A stretch of DNA of 64,000 bases from Cheilinus undulatus (lineage: Eukaryota > Chordata > Actinopteri > Labriformes > Labridae): assembly GCF_018320785.1 (NCBI RefSeq), contig NC_054872.1, forward strand, positions 23,332,769 through 23,396,768. The letters run 5' to 3'. How positions within the stretch are numbered: the stretch's first letter is position 1; the number at the start of each line of letters is the position of its first letter. The position numbers and the translations under genes are program-made. Of the stretch, positions 1 through 12,769 are shown piece by piece. The notes beneath the pieces are model-generated. The model did not search any database. It was not told the DNA's origin and saw nothing but the letters and a program-made list of their open reading frames with translations.

Positions 1-273
1 GCGCCAGAAGCTTTTTTTTTTTTTTAATTCAACTGGTTGCCACGGTTTTCATCAGAGAAACATGCAAAATGCAAAAAATTCAAGATGGCGGTGCCCGTGG
101 AGGGGACCCTCCCCATGTATGAGTAGATTGCTTATTCTGAGTTAAATAAAACACATTTTTTCAGGTGGATAAACACTAATTAGGATAGACCTCCCTATAG
201 ACATCATGTTTCATTTAACCAAGTTTGTTTGTTTTACTAAATGCTACTAGGCTAAATATTACACACTGCACCT
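1..273 (-). mobile_element. MITE, truncated by the window edge
   Basis: This is the end of a short non-autonomous DNA element. Its right terminus reads TTACACACTGCACCTTTAAG when the flanking TTAA (274-277) is included. The interior (roughly 60-270) matches, in the opposite orientation, the element at 28844-29217: both carry the segments around 'ccaagatggc', 'gaggggaccctcc', 'ttctgagttaa' and 'aggctaaatattacacac'. The left terminus lies outside the window. No coding capacity is seen. The TTAA next to the terminus would suit a piggyBac-type target site, but the terminal bases do not start with the usual CCY, so the superfamily is left open. Confidence 0.7.
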
Positions 274-642
274 TTAAGCCTTGCATGATAAGGCGAGAAC
301 AGTCTGTGAAAAAGGCTGTTAGAGACGTATAGTCTGCAGCCAGACCCCACTCCAAGTTCATCTAAATAACTCAGCACATGATGCTCTCTGAAATGAACAA
401 CTGCAAGCACGACTTAGTGGCCACCAGTGTACAACTGAACATCTTTTCAATGCTTACTGACACTTTCAAAAGTCTGTTTTTTAAAAAACTGTAGTTTTAT
501 GCTTTGTTGGTCATCTGTTGGTATCAGACACTGATAGACGGTAGGCGACGTTTAAATCAGGTTGGGAAAGGGAGATAAGTTTTGCCCCTATTGGCTTTCC
601 GTACAAGTGCGTCACTAACGTACTCCATCACTCCGGGCAGTG
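274..642 (+). promoter_or_regulatory. tmem222 upstream region and 5' UTR
   Basis: This stretch lies directly upstream of the tmem222 start codon at 643. No TATA box is obvious. The last 50 bases before the ATG carry several CpGs. I could not place the transcription start from sequence alone. Confidence 0.35.
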
Positions 643-3600
643 ATGGCGGAGGTAGATGAGACTGACGTGATGATGAGCTACCACGGGGATTTCTTAAAAA
701 ACGACAGAAAAAACAGTCGCTATCCTTATTGCATTGTTTGGACGCCTATTCCTATTTTGTCGTAAGAAGCTAACACGTCTTCTTTTCCTGGTGTTGCTAT
801 CTTAGCTTGTTACGTTATTGTGGCAGGCTGTTATTTAGCTAACGGCAGCCGTTAGTTGAGTCTGTCTTTATTTACTCCATTACTAATGCACTTAATATCT
901 CTTCTGTTACACAATAAATGCTCCTGAATTCACAAGTGTATCAATGTAATGTAATTGTTTTGTGCTGTGTGCATACTGCAGGTGGGTGCTCCCATTCATT
1001 GGTCACATGGGTATATGCACCTCCTCTGGAATCATAAGGGATTTTGCAGGATCATATTTTGTCTCGGTGAGTGTCTTTTGTAAAGCTTAAGTAAGCCATA
1101 CATCCACCCCGACGTATCTTTTAAACATGCTGTTGTGCAGGAAGATAAAAATGAAAATGTGTAGTGCAGAAACAGTTTAATGTTTGATGAATGGGAGCTG
1201 TCACTTCCATTGATTTTCTCGTAACCACTTAATTCGTTATTAGAGAAATATATAATCCTACTGAGTAACAGCGGAAAGTTAATTTTCATGACTAATTAAG
1301 TGTTTTCTGGTCCATTCAGGAGGACAACATGGGTTTTGGGAGACCAACTAAGTATGTTTACTCTTATCAACTATTGTATTTTGAAAGTGTGTCATCAATC
1401 ATAATTAAAACAAATCATCTCATCTATTTATTATGATCTCCCATTGCAGGTATTGGAAGCTTGATGTGGACAAAGTGTGTGGTAATGGTGCTGCAACATG
1501 GGATAAAGCAGTTTATGATGCTTCTGAAGAGTACAAGTGTCGACCGGTATGACAGTGTTGGTTTTTGTTTGTTTCTTTGTTTGTTTTAAGTATTTACAAA
1601 CTGTTCATCGAATAACATTGACAACCTCTTTCCTATTTGTCTGAAGCACAATCTGTGCTTGGATAACTGCCATTCCCATGTTGCCATGGCCCTCAACCTC
1701 ATGCGCTATGACAACAGCACATCATGGAACATGGTGAACCTGTGTGTGCTGTCTTTTATTCATGGCAAACATGTCAGGTGAGTATTTTAACATTATTCAG
1801 CTGTTTGTATCAGTACACATGTAAAATCAGAGTTTAGATTTGCACCTTGTCTTTATTTATATACTTTTTGGCTGTATTTTGCTCCAGTGTTTCTTTATAC
1901 TAATGACATTTAAGCAAGTCACTTTGGTACCATTTAATGTTATGTAATCATTTCACTGCAATCATTTGGCAGATGTTTTTAGTGTTGAGTGTCATGTTCA
2001 AGGACATGTAAGATTGAACAACAAACTATTTTAACACTTTGTCCTTTGTCAACTATAAATACGTTTATATGAAGTTGTCCTCTTAAAGGATAATTTGTGC
2101 TGTTTGTTTTAATAGACAGTCGGGCAGAAGTGAGTCTGGGAGAATATGACTGATTTATTTTAGACCTGTCGTGTCAAAAAGCAGCACTGGTAAATTGCTT
2201 TTTTTCCCTTCCAATCTCAGGGAAATCTTCATAGTATAAAGAGCTAACAACACTGAGACACTGAGAAATTTTGGCAAAAAGGGTGCTGATTGTCCAGTAT
2301 TATGCAATCCGATAAGAGGAATCAGATTTTTTAAATATCATACCTTTGTCAACCAAAGTTGAAGTACTTTTATTGTGCTGTATTAAAATAGATGTACAAG
2401 GTAACAGAGACAACTCCTTGCTTGTAACTTTTGATAAATATCCAAACAGTGAGTCTGCAAATTTTGATACTCAAATTATCATTATTTCTTTTCACCACAT
2501 TAGCTGTTTACAGAATGCAGTTAAAACAGTGGCTATCATCATGCCTTTGTATGTACATATTGCATCTGTTAGGGTGTAATATCATTGGCCCACTCTGTGG
2601 TTGCACTTTGTGGCATGATGGAAGTTAAGTTGTACACTGTTGAGAGCTCCACATTCATACACACAGAGCACAATTCTGTCCTGTTAGCTCTGACATTATT
2701 AAGCTTGGTTCCTTATAACATCTTTGTCATCACCTCTACAAGGGGTTAAACAACACAAACTCGTCATTCTGTCTTTCATCCAAGTTGATTTTAATTATGG
2801 CACAAATTACAAACAAAAAAATCAAAATATAGCCTTGAACTGGTTTCATTCCCATTTCTCCATCAGTAGACTCCCCATCTGTGCAATGCATTTTTCCCTT
2901 GTGAAAATTTCAAGAGAATTTCAGGACAGGCTACCCTGAAATCCTCTTGACTTGACTTGCTAGTTCATGTATACGCACCACAGCAGGAGACTTTGACACC
3001 CCATTTATACAGTGCACTGGCATTGCTTCACATCTGCTTTGGGCATTTGAATACTAAGCGGTGATTCTTTATTCGTTGGGTGGAAATTCCTTAATTTGTA
3101 CTGAAACTTTTGATATTTGATAGCTCAGACAGCATAAGGCGTTGGTCTGGGATGCCTTTATCTTAATTCACTGACATGTAATGTCATTAAAGACCGCCAT
3201 GTAAGCTGCTGTGATATGTGATATTTTGCTGGTAAACAAAAAGCATGGCATTATTTACGTGTGTCGTGGGACAATCATACACATAACATTTAGCTCCAAC
3301 TGGCTCATGTGCTAGTGTCATCAAAATCCCCTCATAATTTAACTTGTTGAAATCAGTTGACACAAACCAGTACCCCAAATAATTAATTTGCTAAATAGCA
3401 TTTAGTGGTTTCCTTTCAAAACACATTTATGACAAAATGAAGGATAAAAGCTGTCAAAGAGGCACCATTAGCTTCTCAGTTGTGGCTAATTCACTGCCGT
3501 ACATTTGTATTGTCAACAGCTTCACTGCACATGACATGTAGAGATGCCAAGCCATAGAAATGATGTATGGGCTGCTTATGCATAACAGGATGGAAAGTGA

Positions 3601-6281
3601 GTTGTAATATCAGAGGGTCACTGAAAACATACAGTACCTTAGAAGTATTCATTCCATTGGATGTTTTATCCTTTAGTTGATTTTTTAAATGAATCATGGC
3701 CAATGTTATTTGATGTTTTTGACCAAAAAGTAATGACAAAAAAAAAACTCTGTGTCAAAGTGAAAACAGATTTATACAGAGTAATGTTAATTAAATAAAA
3801 ATGTGTAGTGCATCCATAAGTGATCCATAAATATTCACCCCCTTCAAGTCAGTATTTAGTAGATTCACATTTGGCTGTAATCATAGCACTGAGTCTGTGT
3901 GGACACGTCTCAGTCAGGTTTGTACATCTGGACACTGCTATTTTATCCCATTCTCCTTTGAAAAACTGCTCAAGCTTTCAGTTTGCACAGGGATCAGGCA
4001 TGAACAGCCCTTTTCAAGTCCAGCCATAAATTCTCTGTTGGACTGAGGTCTGGGCTTTGACCCAGCAACTCCAGAACCTTCAACTTGTTGTCTTTAAACC
4101 ATCCCAAGCCATGGTTTTCTTGCAGACTGAAATAAGATTATACCCTCTATCTTTACAAGCCTTTCAAGGTCGAGAAGCATGCCAACAAGCATGATGCTGC
4201 CACCACTCTTCTGTGCAGTGTTTGGTGTCCACCAAACATAGCGTCTTGTTAGATGGCCAAAAAGCACAATTTTGGTCTCATCAGACCAAAGAACTTTCTT
4301 CCACTTGACCATGGAGTCTCCCAGATGCCTTGGGTGAACTCTAGTCAAGATTTAATATAAGTTTCATTCAATGGTGGCTGTAATTTGTCACTCTTCCATA
4401 ATGTGTAACTCATTAAGAGTAGTCATAGCTGTCTTGGTGGCCTCTCACTGGTCTCCTTCTGGCCTGATCAGTGATTTTGGCAGATCTAGGCAGATTTACA
4501 CACATTACATATTCCTTACAATTTGTGATGAATTTGTGATGAACAGAACTCCTGGGGGAATTCAGTGCCTTTGAAATGTTTTTGTATCTATCCTCTGACC
4601 CATGGAGGCAAGGCCAGAGTCCTCCCTGGTAACTCTTGAACAAACGTTTGGAACAGGCAAGTGTGTCCATAATTACATCATAGGAAGGGTCCGCCCGTCC
4701 AGCTTGACTTTGAAGCCATACAGTAATGATGACAACAAATTTACCGAGGAAACGGGACATTTGAAAGTGTGTTGAGCACTCAAGGGCCGGGTTTCCCTCT
4801 GATATTGCGCATTTTGTTGAAGAAAAGGAAAACGGTGCAAATTGAATTGTGGGTAATTCCTGCAAGTGGATGATCCATATCTGCATCCTTGAAAATTCTC
4901 TGTTTGAAGGACTCAGTACTTTGAAAAATTTTGAGGATCCTCGACATTGGAACAGTCCTCCGGCAGCACTCACTGATGTGGTTTCCCCCCACATACAGCT
5001 GTTCGAGGATCTTTCCTTGACTTGAAGAGACAGCCTGAGTCTTGACAGTATGATCACTTGAGATACATTCACTGCATTCAGGTGATCACAGTTTGACTAA
5101 TTGAGGCTACTAACACCAGTTGGCTTAAATCTCTGTTGAATTAGGTCAGTCACTTTAAAGGGGGTGAATATTTATGCAGTCACTTATTTAACATTCCATA
5201 TTTTTGTTTAATTGACATTACTTTGTAGTTTTTCCTGACATTAAAGAGTTTGTTTTTTTAAGCCAAATTATATTGACCACAATTGATTTATAAAAACATT
5301 AAGTGGATGAAACATCCCAGAGGGTGAATACTTTTTATAGGCACTGTATAGCAGCGCTACGTGTAATGGGATGAAATTATAGTGGCAAGCTGAATAGAGT
5401 CTGAACTACCAAGATTGTGCTGTCTATTTAAATGTCCTTGCCCTGTCCACCTGCAGTGAAATTTCCTGAATATTTCCTGCTAACATCAGCTCTTCCCTGG
5501 AAAGCTGGCAGAAAAATGTCTGGGTGGAATCGGCATGCAGCACACCAAAAATCCAGGAAGTTCCCCCCATTTTTTCAGGGATTTTTTAGGAGTTCTGTTC
5601 ATGAGTGAAAACATCTTAAGAAAAAAACCTTTGGTGGAAAAGTTTTAATGGGAGATGGGGCAAAAGCCCTAAGTAGGGGGAAAGCTAGATCCTGAGGGTT
5701 CTGAGCCAAACACACCTGAAGCATCTTCATCACTAACACGATCCCGTTGTTTGAAAAAACTGCTGCTTTCACTGGTGAGCATTAAGAGACATATGGCTCA
5801 GAGAATCCCCCTCATTATTCTCCGCTGACCCACATAGAGAAGTGCTTGCGTCACAGTTTGTACTGCCTCCGCTCATATGCTCCCACAGCACAGGAGTCCT
5901 TTTAAACTAGAGGGGAGTCGAGTAATTCATCACTGACAGCAAGTGCTCCCCCAGTGTCACCACTGAAGGTCACCCCTCTGGTTAGGCTCCCTGTGTAGAC
6001 CGGGTGGTGAGGACAGTAGAACGTGGGCTGGGGTGCGTTCAGGGGAGAGGAGAGGGTAGCTGTGGGCCTCTGGGAGTAAAGAGACTGGAACATGTGATAC
6101 TTCAACACCTCGCATGCCCTTGTTTGAGCGTGCTGCACACACCCACTCTTTCCAGATGTTTCTCTAACACATTACCCTCTCTGTATCCTTCAGCTGGGCA
6201 GCGTTCCTCAAAACCTGGCTCCCCTTCTTCATGCTCAGCGGGGTCCTTGCCACGTTCATCCTCACGTTCAACCTGCAGTAA
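643..6281 (+). CDS. tmem222: Transmembrane protein 222 (6 coding exons)
   Basis: Joined exons 643-761, 982-1066, 1320-1351, 1450-1546, 1647-1777 and 6194-6281 give 183 residues, all with GT-AG borders and a continuous frame. The family is DUF778, related to plant RTE1: small multipass membrane proteins of poorly known function. The N-terminus (MAEVDETDVM) precedes the conserved block RYPYCIVWTPIPILSW. Exon 2 gives LPFIGHMGICTSSGIIRDFA, exon 4 the YWKLD and ASEEYK motifs, exon 5 CHSHVAMALNLMRYDN, and exon 6 a last hydrophobic segment ending in TFNLQ. Length is close to the mammalian protein, with a shorter N-terminus. The ATG at 643 starts the only conserved frame. The last intron is 4.4 kb and hosts a Tc1-like element. 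The human orthologue lies in 1p36.11, as do most genes in this window. Confidence 0.95.
3632..5346 (-). mobile_element. Decayed, nearly full-length Tc1-like DNA transposon in the tmem222 intron
   Basis: The element is about 1.7 kb, flanked by TA on both sides, with termini CAGTACCTTAGAAGTATTC (left) and the complement of GAATACTTTTTATAGGCACTG (right). Each end carries an inverted repeat of about 200 bases; the inner part, around TAAATATTCACCCC, is shared by 3816-3843 and the complement of 5158-5190. The transposase reads on the minus strand. The clearest piece, at 4348-4094, contains the Tc1 block WKKVLWSDETKIVLFG, whose second catalytic Asp is the D of WSDE. The reading frame is broken in several places, and pieces at 5072-4413 translate only partly into transposase-like protein. 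It therefore looks inactive. The size and long repeats fit the fish Tc1-like class. Confidence 0.88.
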
Positions 6282-7376
6282 TGAAGCGGCTCACCCAAAT
6301 ATGATCACAGACTTTACACTATTAACATGAATGATGTGTTTTGATGGGATGTTTGTTTAAAGAATTTAGATTGAAAGACTCTGGTGTCTGTTGGTTGTCT
6401 AGTATCTTGGAGGGTATTTAAGGACATAGGTTGTTTGTGAGTCATTTTATTATCAGTTATTTATTTTTTAACTGCTTTTTGTCTGTAATCAGTATTTATG
6501 ACTTTACAAACTCTAGTATCTACCAAACATCTGTCTAAAATTAACTGTTTTTCACGTTAGGTTCTGTGTTGAGCTTATATACAGCAGTATATGAAGGGAC
6601 ATGAGAATCTCCTGCTGAGCAATACCAGAGTTATATTTCTCAAGAGCAGCAGCCGCAGATACACATTTTAGTGATGAATTATCCAACTTGGCTTAAGAAA
6701 TCTGAAAGTATTCATCAGATAATTGTTTGAGAGATTTGAGCTGCTACCAAAGATAGAATGATGTAAGACCCATATGTGATAAATAGTTGTTTTGTGCTGT
6801 AAAAACCCTCTCTGCTCCAGTGTATACAGAAAATACGTACAGCTTTTTATTTCACATGAGTGTATTTTTCTGATTTGTATATTATTTGAAAGAATTTAAA
6901 TGCTGTCTAACTGCATCCTCATGCTTGAATGTCACTTTAACTGCAGAATTATTCAAACTATGAGCAATGCTACATCACAGTAATTATTGTGAACTTTATT
7001 GGTTTGTTTTTGATGTGATCTTTGAACACTTTTATTTATTAATGTGTCTAAATCAGTTTAAATGTGTTTTATATGACTTAGTGTAGTATTTGCTGTTCAC
7101 ACACTCCCCTCTGACAAACTGTGGTGTAGGTCACAGGCTGGTCGTCCTCTGTACCTTTAAGGGAACCACGCACCTTTTCCATCCAGCAGATTCTGCGTGT
7201 TATGAACTCCATCAATTCAAGGGAACCTTTATTCCCAGAGTGGAGCTTACGCTGGAGCGCTCTTTGCCGCCTCTGCAGCATTTTGATTAGTTGTGAGGAC
7301 AAAAGCTTTCCTGCCATTCAGCTGTGCTCTGTGTTTACATTTTTAATTCTCATTTCTAATCTGCAATACTTTAAAG
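6282..7376 (+). other. tmem222 3' UTR and upstream region of the TPBG-family gene
   Basis: This is a non-coding, AT-rich stretch after the tmem222 stop. I did not see a clear AATAAA in the first several hundred bases, so the end of the tmem222 transcript is not placed. The last ~250 bases probably contain the 5' UTR of the next gene, because an in-frame TAA lies about 40 bases before its first ATG at 7377. Confidence 0.4.
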
Positions 7377-8835
7377 ATGTGTGCTTACACATTCCGAGCT
7401 TTTTTGGGAATCCTCCTGTGTTCATCAAGCCGGTGCTCGGAGTGTCCTCTTGGCTGTGAGTGTTTTTTTGTGACTCGCACAGTGAAATGTGTCTCCACGC
7501 ATCTGCTCACAGTGCCACAAAATATTCCAGGATTTTCAAGGACTGTCATCATCACAGGGAATAATATACACCGGATTGGACCTCTATCATTTACAGAGCT
7601 GGAGAATGTCACCAACATCATATTAAGCAATAATAGGTGAGAATGTCAGTCGGTTTTTTTGTTGCTTCATTGATATTTATTGAGCCATATTTGGATATTT
7701 TGGCTAACTTTCTTGATGTATATCTCAGAAATAAATTATTTCTGTTACTCTAAATGTGTTTTTATTCGACAGCATAAAAAGGTATGAAAGTTTTATCAAA
7801 ACATGAAAATAATAGTAACTATGCGACCACACATTAAACAGTGTTAGTGATGTTCACAGGATCACAGAGATGGCGTCCCACAGCTTTTCTTCTCTCCTAA
7901 ACCTGCGCTTCCTGGACCTCAGTGGGAACCAGCTGGCTCTCATCCACCCAGAAGCCCTCAGTATACCTGGCAGCCCCCTTCAGGAGCTTAACCTGAGCCG
8001 CTCGCTGCACAACTACACCGCCCTAACAGACCTCACTACAGCTCTGCGCTGGGGCGGCCTGGGAGGTCTTCTCCGCCTCGACCTCTCTGGGAACAACCTG
8101 GCATTGCTGCCCCCTGGCATGTTCTCCCACCTCCCCAACCTGCAGCAGCTCTTCCTCTCCAACAACTCCCTGGTGGCTGTCTACAGTGGGACTTTCTCTG
8201 GTATGAACCATCTTCAGGTGCTCGACCTCATGAGCAATGACTTCAGGACTTTCAGGGCTGACGCCCTGCAGGAGCTCGAAAAACTTGGCAACATCCGCAT
8301 CCTTCTTGGTGACAACCCCTACACATGCTCCTGCGAGATCCGTGAGTTTGTGTCCTGGCTGAATGAATCCAGAGTTCATGTGGACATAGAGGCTGTGAGG
8401 TGTGCCTCCCCAAGAAGCTTAAGTGACACCCAGGTGCGTGGGCTCAGCAGTCAGGCCATTGGATGTGTTGTTCTAGCCCCAGAAGAGGTGGCCGACCTCA
8501 CCCTGCAGACGTCTTATGTCTTCCTTGGGTTGGTGCTCGGGTTTGTGGGAATGGTGTTTCTTTTTGTGCTCTATCTGAATCGTAAAGGTATGAAGAAGTG
8601 GATAAATGAAATGAGAGATGCATGTCGGGACGTGCTGGAGGGGTATCACTACCGGTATGAGATTGACTCAGACCCTAGGCTGGGGCACATCCCGCCAGGT
8701 AATATGGGCAGCAGAGTACAGGGGCATTTAGGATCTGCCCCATCAAAGCACCTGCCAAATAACAGCAGTATCACCCAGATTCCTGCTGACACACAGGTCA
8801 AACACGTGACATCCTCTCCACCATCGAGCCTATGA
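7377..8835 (+). CDS. tpbg: Trophoblast glycoprotein (5T4)-family LRR membrane protein (2 coding exons)
   Basis: Exons 7377-7636 and 7860-8835 join in frame to 411 residues. Order: short hydrophobic signal (FRAFLGILLC), LRR N-terminal cap with CSECPLGCEC, leucine-rich repeats (LRFLDLSGNQL, LLRLDLSGNNL, LQQLFLSNNSL), a C-terminal cap (NPYTCSCEIREFVSWL), a membrane segment at about residues 305-327, then a cytoplasmic tail. The tail block NRKGMKKWINEMRDACRD and the following EGYHYRYEI and DPRL are diagnostic of TPBG, a modulator of Wnt and chemokine signalling at the cell surface. The tail then runs about 45 residues past DPRL and ends in SSL, a possible PDZ ligand. Which paralogue this is (tpbga, tpbgb or tpbgl) is not resolved, so the symbol is family-level. 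The ATG at 7377 is the first after an in-frame stop. Confidence 0.88.
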
Positions 8836-9680
8836 AGCCAGAACAAAGTGTGAATTAGATTAGGTTTGTAAATAGAAGATGTTGGTAGTCACTTGTATAT
8901 ACATAGCAGTTATAACCTCACCTTAAAGTGCCTTTTTATATAGGCACCAGAGCATTATATCTATATAATAACCTTATTATTGGGTATTTTGTTTTGTTTT
9001 AGTTCAATAGTATCTTGATTTTGTCAATTGAATCTTTTTTTACTTTTTGGTGTTTAGTCTTAGACCAGTTTAACGCTATTGTCAGAAGTGTTTGGTTTAA
9101 GATGATTGTGGCCCTCCCTGTGGACAAAGCAGCACCTCTTAGCTCTTGATTGTGTCATGAACGTGTCCATGTAGTGATTAATGTAAATCACACTTTTTCT
9201 CTTTTTCTCTCAAAAGTATTAATAATTTAGAATCCTTGCCATGGAAGATTTCAAAAGCTGTCTCTGCAGCATGCTGTAACTTACTTTGTCAGACTGGTAC
9301 CCTGCAGCAGCAATTACAGGCTTTAAAATAACTTTACATATATAGACCCATCTTATTCTGGTGTTCAGTAGCTCATAAAGAGGCATCAGCATTTGTTTTT
9401 GTTTCATAACCAGATAGACACACCTTACACAAGAAATGACATAGATGGCATGAAAAATGTTTGTTAGAGACTGTAGACACTTTACAGTAGGAATGATTAG
9501 ACCATGTACGCTTCGTTGAAGTATAAAGAAAACTCCTTAACTTGAATCAACCCTGTGCCCATTGTGTTGGAATTTAAATGTCATTTGTATTACTAAATTT
9601 AAAAAGGTAGATGTTTCAAGTATCCTACACTTCCCTTTACATTGATTAAAATAAAATAACATTTTGACAGATTTCTTGTT
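8836..9680 (+). other. Probable 3' UTR of the TPBG-family gene
   Basis: This is an AT-rich non-coding stretch after the stop codon. The best polyadenylation signal is AATAAA at 9650-9655, followed by a T/G-rich stretch. The extent is inferred from that signal alone. Confidence 0.35.
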
Positions 9681-12300
9681 CTCCTGTTTTGTTGTGACTG
9701 CAGTGAAACCACAAGACACCAAGCTGCACAGGCACCTTTTTCTTTTTCAGGTGACCTGACTACTTCAGTTCACAGTTTGGGTGATTAAGTGTTTCCATAG
9801 AGGAGAAAATAGGGCAGAATGAAATATACTGTTCAGGAAAACACCTGCTGGCCCTGCAACACTATACAACTATGTGTGTGTGTTTGATTACAGCATGTAT
9901 GTGTGTTTACATATAAAAGAAACAGTCTTGTAAGAATTCAGTTTTTGGCCATCAGTAGTTATATTGTATCACATTCTACCTGTTTATTAGACTTCTGCAG
10001 TATCAGTTACATTTTATGTTATTTGTGTCATATTTCGAGACATTTCCCTTTTTATCTCAATTTTTTTCTTTTTTCCTCTCAGATGCTAAATCATCCACAC
10101 ATAGAGTGCATTCAGAAAGTATTTAGACTCTCTTTACTTTCTTCAATGATTTATGTTGCAACCTGATGCTACAGCTTTAAAAAACACTTTTTCTCTCATT
10201 GGCCTATATCTCATAGCCCATGATGACAAAGTGAAAACAGAATTTTATTACATTTTTTTCTTGCAAATTTATGAAAAGGAAAAAAAACATGAAATATCAC
10301 ATTGATATTAGTATGCATGAACATCTCAGCAAAGATTGAGAGAAATGGGAGGCATCTGGGCTAAATTTCAAGCATTTTTGCAAAGAGTACGAATACTTCT
10401 ATCAATGTTTTTCTCTTCTTTATTTTTTTTATTAATTTGCAAAAATGTCTGACATCTGTTTTCACGTTGTCATTATGGGGTACATAGTGGAGACTGATGA
10501 GATGTAATTTTTTTCCTTTTTTTTTTTAAAACTGGCTGCAAAAACAACATCAAAATTAAAAAAATGAAGGGGGCCCTAATACTTTCTAAATCCACCATAT
10601 GAACCTAGGGGTACCGCAATATATTAAAACATATTTAGGGATGCACAATATTGGAATTTTGCAGGTTTCTGATATGCTACTATTTCCAAACTCATTTAGC
10701 TTACACTGATATAAACAAATTCTTTCTGTTTCAAAAACACCAAGTATCTCCGGTGTTCAAAGAGAGGCTGAATCAAACGGAGCTGAGAGTGGAGCAGGGA
10801 GAGTCTGATAGTTATTTTATGTTTGGGACATCTTTAAAAATGTTCAGGAGTCACGGTAGGCCTCCTTGAGAGGGCAACCATATCTGATGATGCACTCGTA
10901 TATTTTATCAATATTTAAGGTCCATATACTGCTGATATGTACGCCCAATATATACAGAGGTGGATGTTAGAAATTAGGCAAAGACAGGCAATTGCTTGGG
11001 GCCACAGAAACACATACTTAAACCCTTTTCTACTGCACCCGCTTATATTCACATTGGAATTTTAAGTTGTGAACACATTTATTAAAATGCAAAATATTAA
11101 GTAAACTGGTCATGTTATAGTGGCATAAAAGGCGACTGTTAATTATGAGATTTAAATATCTGTGTAAATTGTTTCATTTTTTTAACAACTCTTTTTTCCT
11201 TTAGAAAACACAAAACAAGTCATGTAATGTAACTGTATTACTTTAACAAATATTTATAATAAATGCTAAACAAATAAATTATCAGATAAATATATATTGG
11301 CCTCTTTTTGAGAAGTTTTGGTTATTAAAACATGACAAAAAAGATTGTAATTTGTTATCAAGATTAACATTAATTAAATGTATTATTACATAGCTTTGAT
11401 GTCATTTGGTTACCAGATGTCCATTTAGAGTCTCCAGATGGGCATTTAAAATCTACCTGACATTTCTTTATTTAAAAAACATTCATTTTTGGAAAAAAAA
11501 AACAAAAACAAAAAAAATCATTCATTTTTGGTTGGTTTTATAAATGACAAGAAGTACTTTTTTCGATAACATAAGAATTTAAATGGGGACGGGTCAGTGT
11601 TAGGGCCCTGCACACTTCACTGAATATATCCCCTGTAAATATCGAGACATTCCGCGACCCCGAGCGGGATAAGCGGTATAGATAATGGATGGGTAGATGG
11701 ATATAGACAGAAATGATCATATCTGCCAGCACAATATTTTTGTAATCAGTTAATATTTGCTGATACTGACGTGATGCAGATAATATCATGTATCCTTAAA
11801 ATATAATCAAGGTTTCCTTGCTGTTCAGTGTTTTCTAAGCTTTTTTGTCTTATTAGTCTGTGTAGCTGTTTGATGTAGTGCACTCTTCCCCTTAAAATTG
11901 TTTTCATCTTGTCAATTTTAGTTAAATTTGTCTACATCCCCCCATACAAAACTATGTCGTTTAAGTTTTTCTCATTTTTTTCTGTTAAATGTTATTTTAA
12001 ACCAGTCAGATGACTGGAAATTTGTTCTCCATCCAACCAAAACATAGCCTACTAATATGGATGTAATTTCTCCCTGCTTCTGTGCTTTATGACCGCCCTG
12101 CGTGACGTCACCTCTCACCTGTGGGTGGGTGTAGATTCTGGGATTAGCAGTAGCCGCAGGTAATAGCCAAACATTGGGAGACTCTCAGCTACTCGACTGA
12201 GTTTCACAGAAAAGGTGACGGACACGTATGAACCAAGTTGTGTAGTTCGGTCGACGAAGGCGTCTTCAGGTGTGCATGACTCGGGTTTTGGATGTAAATT
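9681..12300. other. Repeat-rich spacer between the TPBG-family gene and kdf1
   Basis: No gene is supported here. Besides the Tc1-like MITE, the spacer holds two stretches of a dispersed 'GATGCACAATATTGG / CCGATAT' type repeat (about 10637-10945 and 11700-11790). At 11640-11705 there is a tail reading 'cgagcgggataagcggtatagataatggatgg', common at the 3' ends of fish SINE/LINE copies. The rest is AT-rich sequence in which I see nothing else. Confidence 0.5.
10103..10598. mobile_element. Tc1-like MITE with long inverted repeats
   Basis: The left end reads AGTGCATTCAGAAAGTATTT. The right end is the complement of a similar sequence (TACTTTCTAAATCCACC). Each arm also carries the block 'catgatgacaaagtgaaaacag' (left, near 10220) or its complement 'ctgttttcacgttgtcattatgg' (right, near 10460). 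The arms are about 200 bases with little between them, so this is an internally deleted, non-autonomous relative of the fish Tc1-like family. No transposase remains. Confidence 0.78.
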
Positions 12301-12449
12301 CACCTGGAGGTTTTAGGGCGGTCGAAATTCGAGTCTTTCTTTATGTGTTTGAGGCACGAGCTCAAGGTTTCTGTGTGAGACTTCCGCGGTTTGCTCGCTG
12401 AACAAGTTACCTGGGATAAAAGACAGCAACAAGTGTTTCCTCTTATGCG
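12300..12449 (+). promoter_or_regulatory. Likely kdf1 non-coding first exon and promoter region
   Basis: A GC- and CpG-richer patch begins near 12080. It ends at a strong splice donor (GCG|GTAAGTGAG, donor at 12450). The coding exon of kdf1 begins after a good acceptor (CTTTTATCAG, 12741-12750), 19 bases before its ATG. A spliced 5' UTR exon ending at 12449 is the simplest reading. Its 5' end is not determined. Confidence 0.5.
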
Positions 12450-12769
12450 GTAAGTGAGTCAAATTGAAATCAGTTGAACGTTGAATGAGTTTTGGTGTGA
12501 AACTTCATATGAGACAAACAAGGGCGCGACGAAAAGAGCTAAAAGTATTATCAGAGCTTCAATCAATGCACTCGGTTATTTACATTCTCAGTACTTGAGG
12601 GAGGCTACTTATCTGGAAGCTTAGTTTACTTCTCACGTCTTCAAACAAGGTTGTATGAAGGTTTCAGTGTTTTACCTCAGCAGTGTTGAAACGGGATGAG
12701 GATAACTTTTTTCTTTTGTCTTTTTTATGTAATCATACCTCTTTTATCAGGTCCCAGGCCATCTGAGCC

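Noticed and set aside
4413-5072. 219-codon minus-strand frame in tmem222 intron 5
   Set aside because: It lies inside the Tc1-like element and translates mostly out of frame with the transposase; it is not a host gene.
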